6,199 nt of DNA from the NCBI GenBank assembly GCA_903896915.1, contig CAITZN010000053.1, positions 1 through 6,199 on the forward strand. The letters are read 5' to 3'. The position numbers were made by a program, and so were the translations under genes. The DNA comes from an uncultured bacterium. GTDB lineage: Bacteria; Desulfobacterota; Desulfobulbia; Desulfobulbales; Desulfobulbaceae. Each line of letters opens with the position of its first letter. Positions within the stretch are counted from its first letter, which is position 1. Shown here piece by piece: positions 4,447-6,199 of this stretch. The notes below the pieces were generated by a model that searched no databases, had not been told where the DNA came from, and was given only the letters and a program-made list of their open reading frames with translations.

Positions 4447-6199
4447 CTATTTCTTTTCCTTGAAAGTTTGAGCTTCGACATTGACGGGGAGCAGGACGGT
4501 AAACGAACTGCCGGTTCCTTCAATACTTTTTACCTTGATGGTACCACCCAGGTATTTGACGATACTGGCTGCAATGCTCAAGCCCAGGCCCGTACCCTTG
4601 CCGCCCCCTTTGGTGGTGAAGAACGGATTGAAAATACGTTGTAAATTTTCAGGTGGAATACCTTTTCCGGTATCTTTGATAGTCACATAAACCATCCCCT
4701 CCTTGACTTGTGTGGCGATGGTGATGGTGCCTTTATCTGTTATGGCATCGCCGGCATTGATAAGGATATTGCCGAACACCTGGCGAAGGGGATCGGGTTC
4801 AGCGAGGATGTGCGGCAGATCAGGACTGTATAGGGTGACAAGCTCGATGTGCTTGGCCTTGAATTCGACCTTTTTTAGCCTGTTTACCACCTCCTCGATC
4901 AAGCCATTGATATCGCAATGTATGGAACATGGAACGCGATTTTTGCCCATTTCTTGGAGTTTGCGGGTAATTCCTTTTGCTCGGTTAGAGGCAGCGTCAA
5001 TGACCGAGAGCTCCTTGCAGATGGCTTCGGGACTTTGGTCGAGACCAAATTCAGGGTTGAGCATATCCCTGATGACGCCGCTGGTGGCCATGATGATTGC
5101 CAAAGGGTTGTTGATCTCATGGGCAACCCCTGCGGCCAGTTCGCCAATAGAAGCGAGCTTGGAGGCATGGGCTAGCATTTCCTGGAGTTGCTGACCTTTT
5201 TCAGCCATGCGCCGGGCGTTGGCGACCAGCTTCTTAATCGTAAAAAAAACGAAGGTTGAAATCACCAGACCGATGGCGACGAAGCTGATGGAGAGAACCA
5301 ATCGAGCTCGATACATACCGGCCTGGGCAACGGTAACTGGCTGCATGGCCAGGAGCGCCCAGTGGGCTTCTTTGAGCCAGGTATAGGCTACAAGGACCGG
5401 TTGGTCATCACGCTTGATTTCTTCGACTCCCGAAGGGGCAGTGGCCGGAGGTATGTATTCACTGCTTCCAGGGAGACGGCTTCGGCCCGAATCCATCACC
5501 TGATACTGTCCCTGCCGGTTGACAATCGTGGACTCCACCTCCTTGCCTTGACTTATGGCTCGAAGAAATATGAAGAGTTTGTCGGGGTCAAGGGTCGCTC
5601 GCATGACATAGGTGCGACCGTCGAACACCTGCCGGGTGGCGATAGTGAAATGGGGAACTTTTCTGAAGCCCAGGTAGATGTCGCTGATAAGATAGTTTTT
5701 GTCTTCGCTGAACAGGTTTTTGTACCAGGTCTCATTACTGTAGTCTTTTCCCAGAAAGGTGGGATAGGGACCGGCATACCCTATTTGGATACCCTGGGGG
5801 TCAAGGAAGCCGACATCGACAAAACCGTCATTGTATTGCTTGAGGTTGTAAAGATAATTCTCCATCTGAGCCGTGGTCGGCGCCAGGTTGAAGTCTTTAC
5901 TGTGGAAGAGATTATAAAGGTTGACCACCCGCTCCTGTAGGTACAGATCCAGGGTGTTCTTTTGACTTTCAGCGACTGCTGCCAGATTGAGCATGGCTGT
6001 TTTTTTGAGCGTGTGGGTGAACTCAAAATGAAAATAGGAGGCGAGAAAGGCGTTGGGCAGGAGAAAACCGAGAACCAGTCCCAGAATTAACCGAGTCTGG
6101 AGCTGTTTAAAGTGGAGCCTGATCCTGGCAATATTATCCTGGGTATCGGCTTGATCAAAACTATGTTCGGAGGTCGTTCTGTCCGCTGGCAGAGTATCC
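4447..6199 (-). CDS. Membrane sensor histidine kinase with double-Cache-like sensor (5' end beyond the right edge)
   Basis: An autophosphorylating sensor kinase, most likely partnered with the adjacent receiver. The frame stays open from TAG 4447-4449 to the right edge (583 residues visible) with no ATG, GTG or TTG in the 68 codons upstream of the internal ATG 5994, so the true start is off-window. Visible residues ~1-36 are cytoplasmic; TM1 is ~37-56 (LILGLVLGFLLPNAFLASYF); the extracytoplasmic sensor (~58-295) resembles dCache_1, with VDVGFLDPQGIQ, WYKNLF and YLISDIYLGFRKVPHFTIA; TM2 is ~299-322. A short helical linker, not a full HAMP, leads to HisKA (GELAAGVAHEINNPLA, His at visible residue 360, codon 5119-5121). 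The HATPase_c boxes are N (GNILINAGDAI), G1 (DTGKGIPP), F (IFNPFFTTK) and G2 (GKGTGLGLSI). All catalytic boxes look intact, so it should be active. The ligand is unknown; the canonical amino-acid-binding dCache spacing (Tyr-x4-Arg-x-Trp-Tyr) is not present. Confidence 0.95.
   Translation of the reverse strand, partial: DTLPADRTTSEHSFDQADTQDNIARIRLHFKQLQTRLILGLVLGFLLPNAFLASYFHFEFTHTLKKTAMLNLAAVAESQKNTLDLYLQERVVNLYNLFHSKDFNLAPTTAQMENYLYNLKQYNDGFVDVGFLDPQGIQIGYAGPYPTFLGKDYSNETWYKNLFSEDKNYLISDIYLGFRKVPHFTIATRQVFDGRTYVMRATLDPDKLFIFLRAISQGKEVESTIVNRQGQYQVMDSGRSRLPGSSEYIPPATAPSGVEEIKRDDQPVLVAYTWLKEAHWALLAMQPVTVAQAGMYRARLVLSISFVAIGLVISTFVFFTIKKLVANARRMAEKGQQLQEMLAHASKLASIGELAAGVAHEINNPLAIIMATSGVIRDMLNPEFGLDQSPEAICKELSVIDAASNRAKGITRKLQEMGKNRVPCSIHCDINGLIEEVVNRLKKVEFKAKHIELVTLYSPDLPHILAEPDPLRQVFGNILINAGDAITDKGTITIATQVKEGMVYVTIKDTGKGIPPENLQRIFNPFFTTKGGGKGTGLGLSIAASIVKYLGGTIKVKSIEGTGSSFTVLLPVNVEAQTFKEKK

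Noticed and set aside
5362..5940. A 192-codon plus-strand ORF opposite the kinase sensor domain
   Set aside because: It lies wholly antisense to a well-supported kinase coding region, shows no recognisable domain, and is the kind of long open frame expected opposite a real gene.

Overview
The window reads as one co-directional gene cluster, entirely on the minus strand, from a Gram-negative bacterium. The style of the proteins suggests Desulfobacterota/Desulfuromonadota (former Deltaproteobacteria): a Cache-type histidine kinase with an IGELAAGVAHEINNPL-like H-box, a single-domain response regulator, a secreted single-Cache protein, and PEP-synthase-like proteins with a non-standard C-terminus. 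Base composition looks balanced, roughly half G+C by eye. The taxon is an inference from protein style, not from a marker gene.

In transcription order (right to left) the layout is as follows. (1) 6199-4447: a membrane histidine kinase with a large extracytoplasmic double-Cache-like sensor. Its true start lies beyond the right edge. (2) 4434-4021: a receiver-only (CheY-like) response regulator, 12 nt downstream. (3) 3965-1350: an 871-residue PEP-synthase/PPDK-like phosphotransferase. It has a helical N-terminus, an intact-looking ATP-grasp domain and a phosphohistidine swivel domain, but its last ~290 residues are not the PEP/pyruvate TIM barrel. (4) 1273-899: a small secreted single-Cache protein behind a possible internal promoter. 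(5) 780-1: the first 260 residues of a second PEP-synthase-like protein, colinear with gene 3 and cut by the left edge.

Coding density is high. The intergenic gaps are 12, 55, 76 and 118 nt, and I see no convincing Rho-independent terminator between the genes, so one operon with an internal promoter is plausible. There are no tRNA or rRNA genes, no CRISPR array, no insertion sequence and no substantial repeat.

Working model (inference): an extracellular ligand is read by the kinase, and perhaps also by the small Cache protein. The kinase phosphorylates the receiver, which has no DNA-binding output. The receiver may act by protein contact on one or both ATP-dependent phosphotransferases, whose acceptor substrate is unknown. 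This pairing of sensory modules with PEP-synthase-like enzymes lacking the PEP barrel is the main candidate for an undescribed system here.
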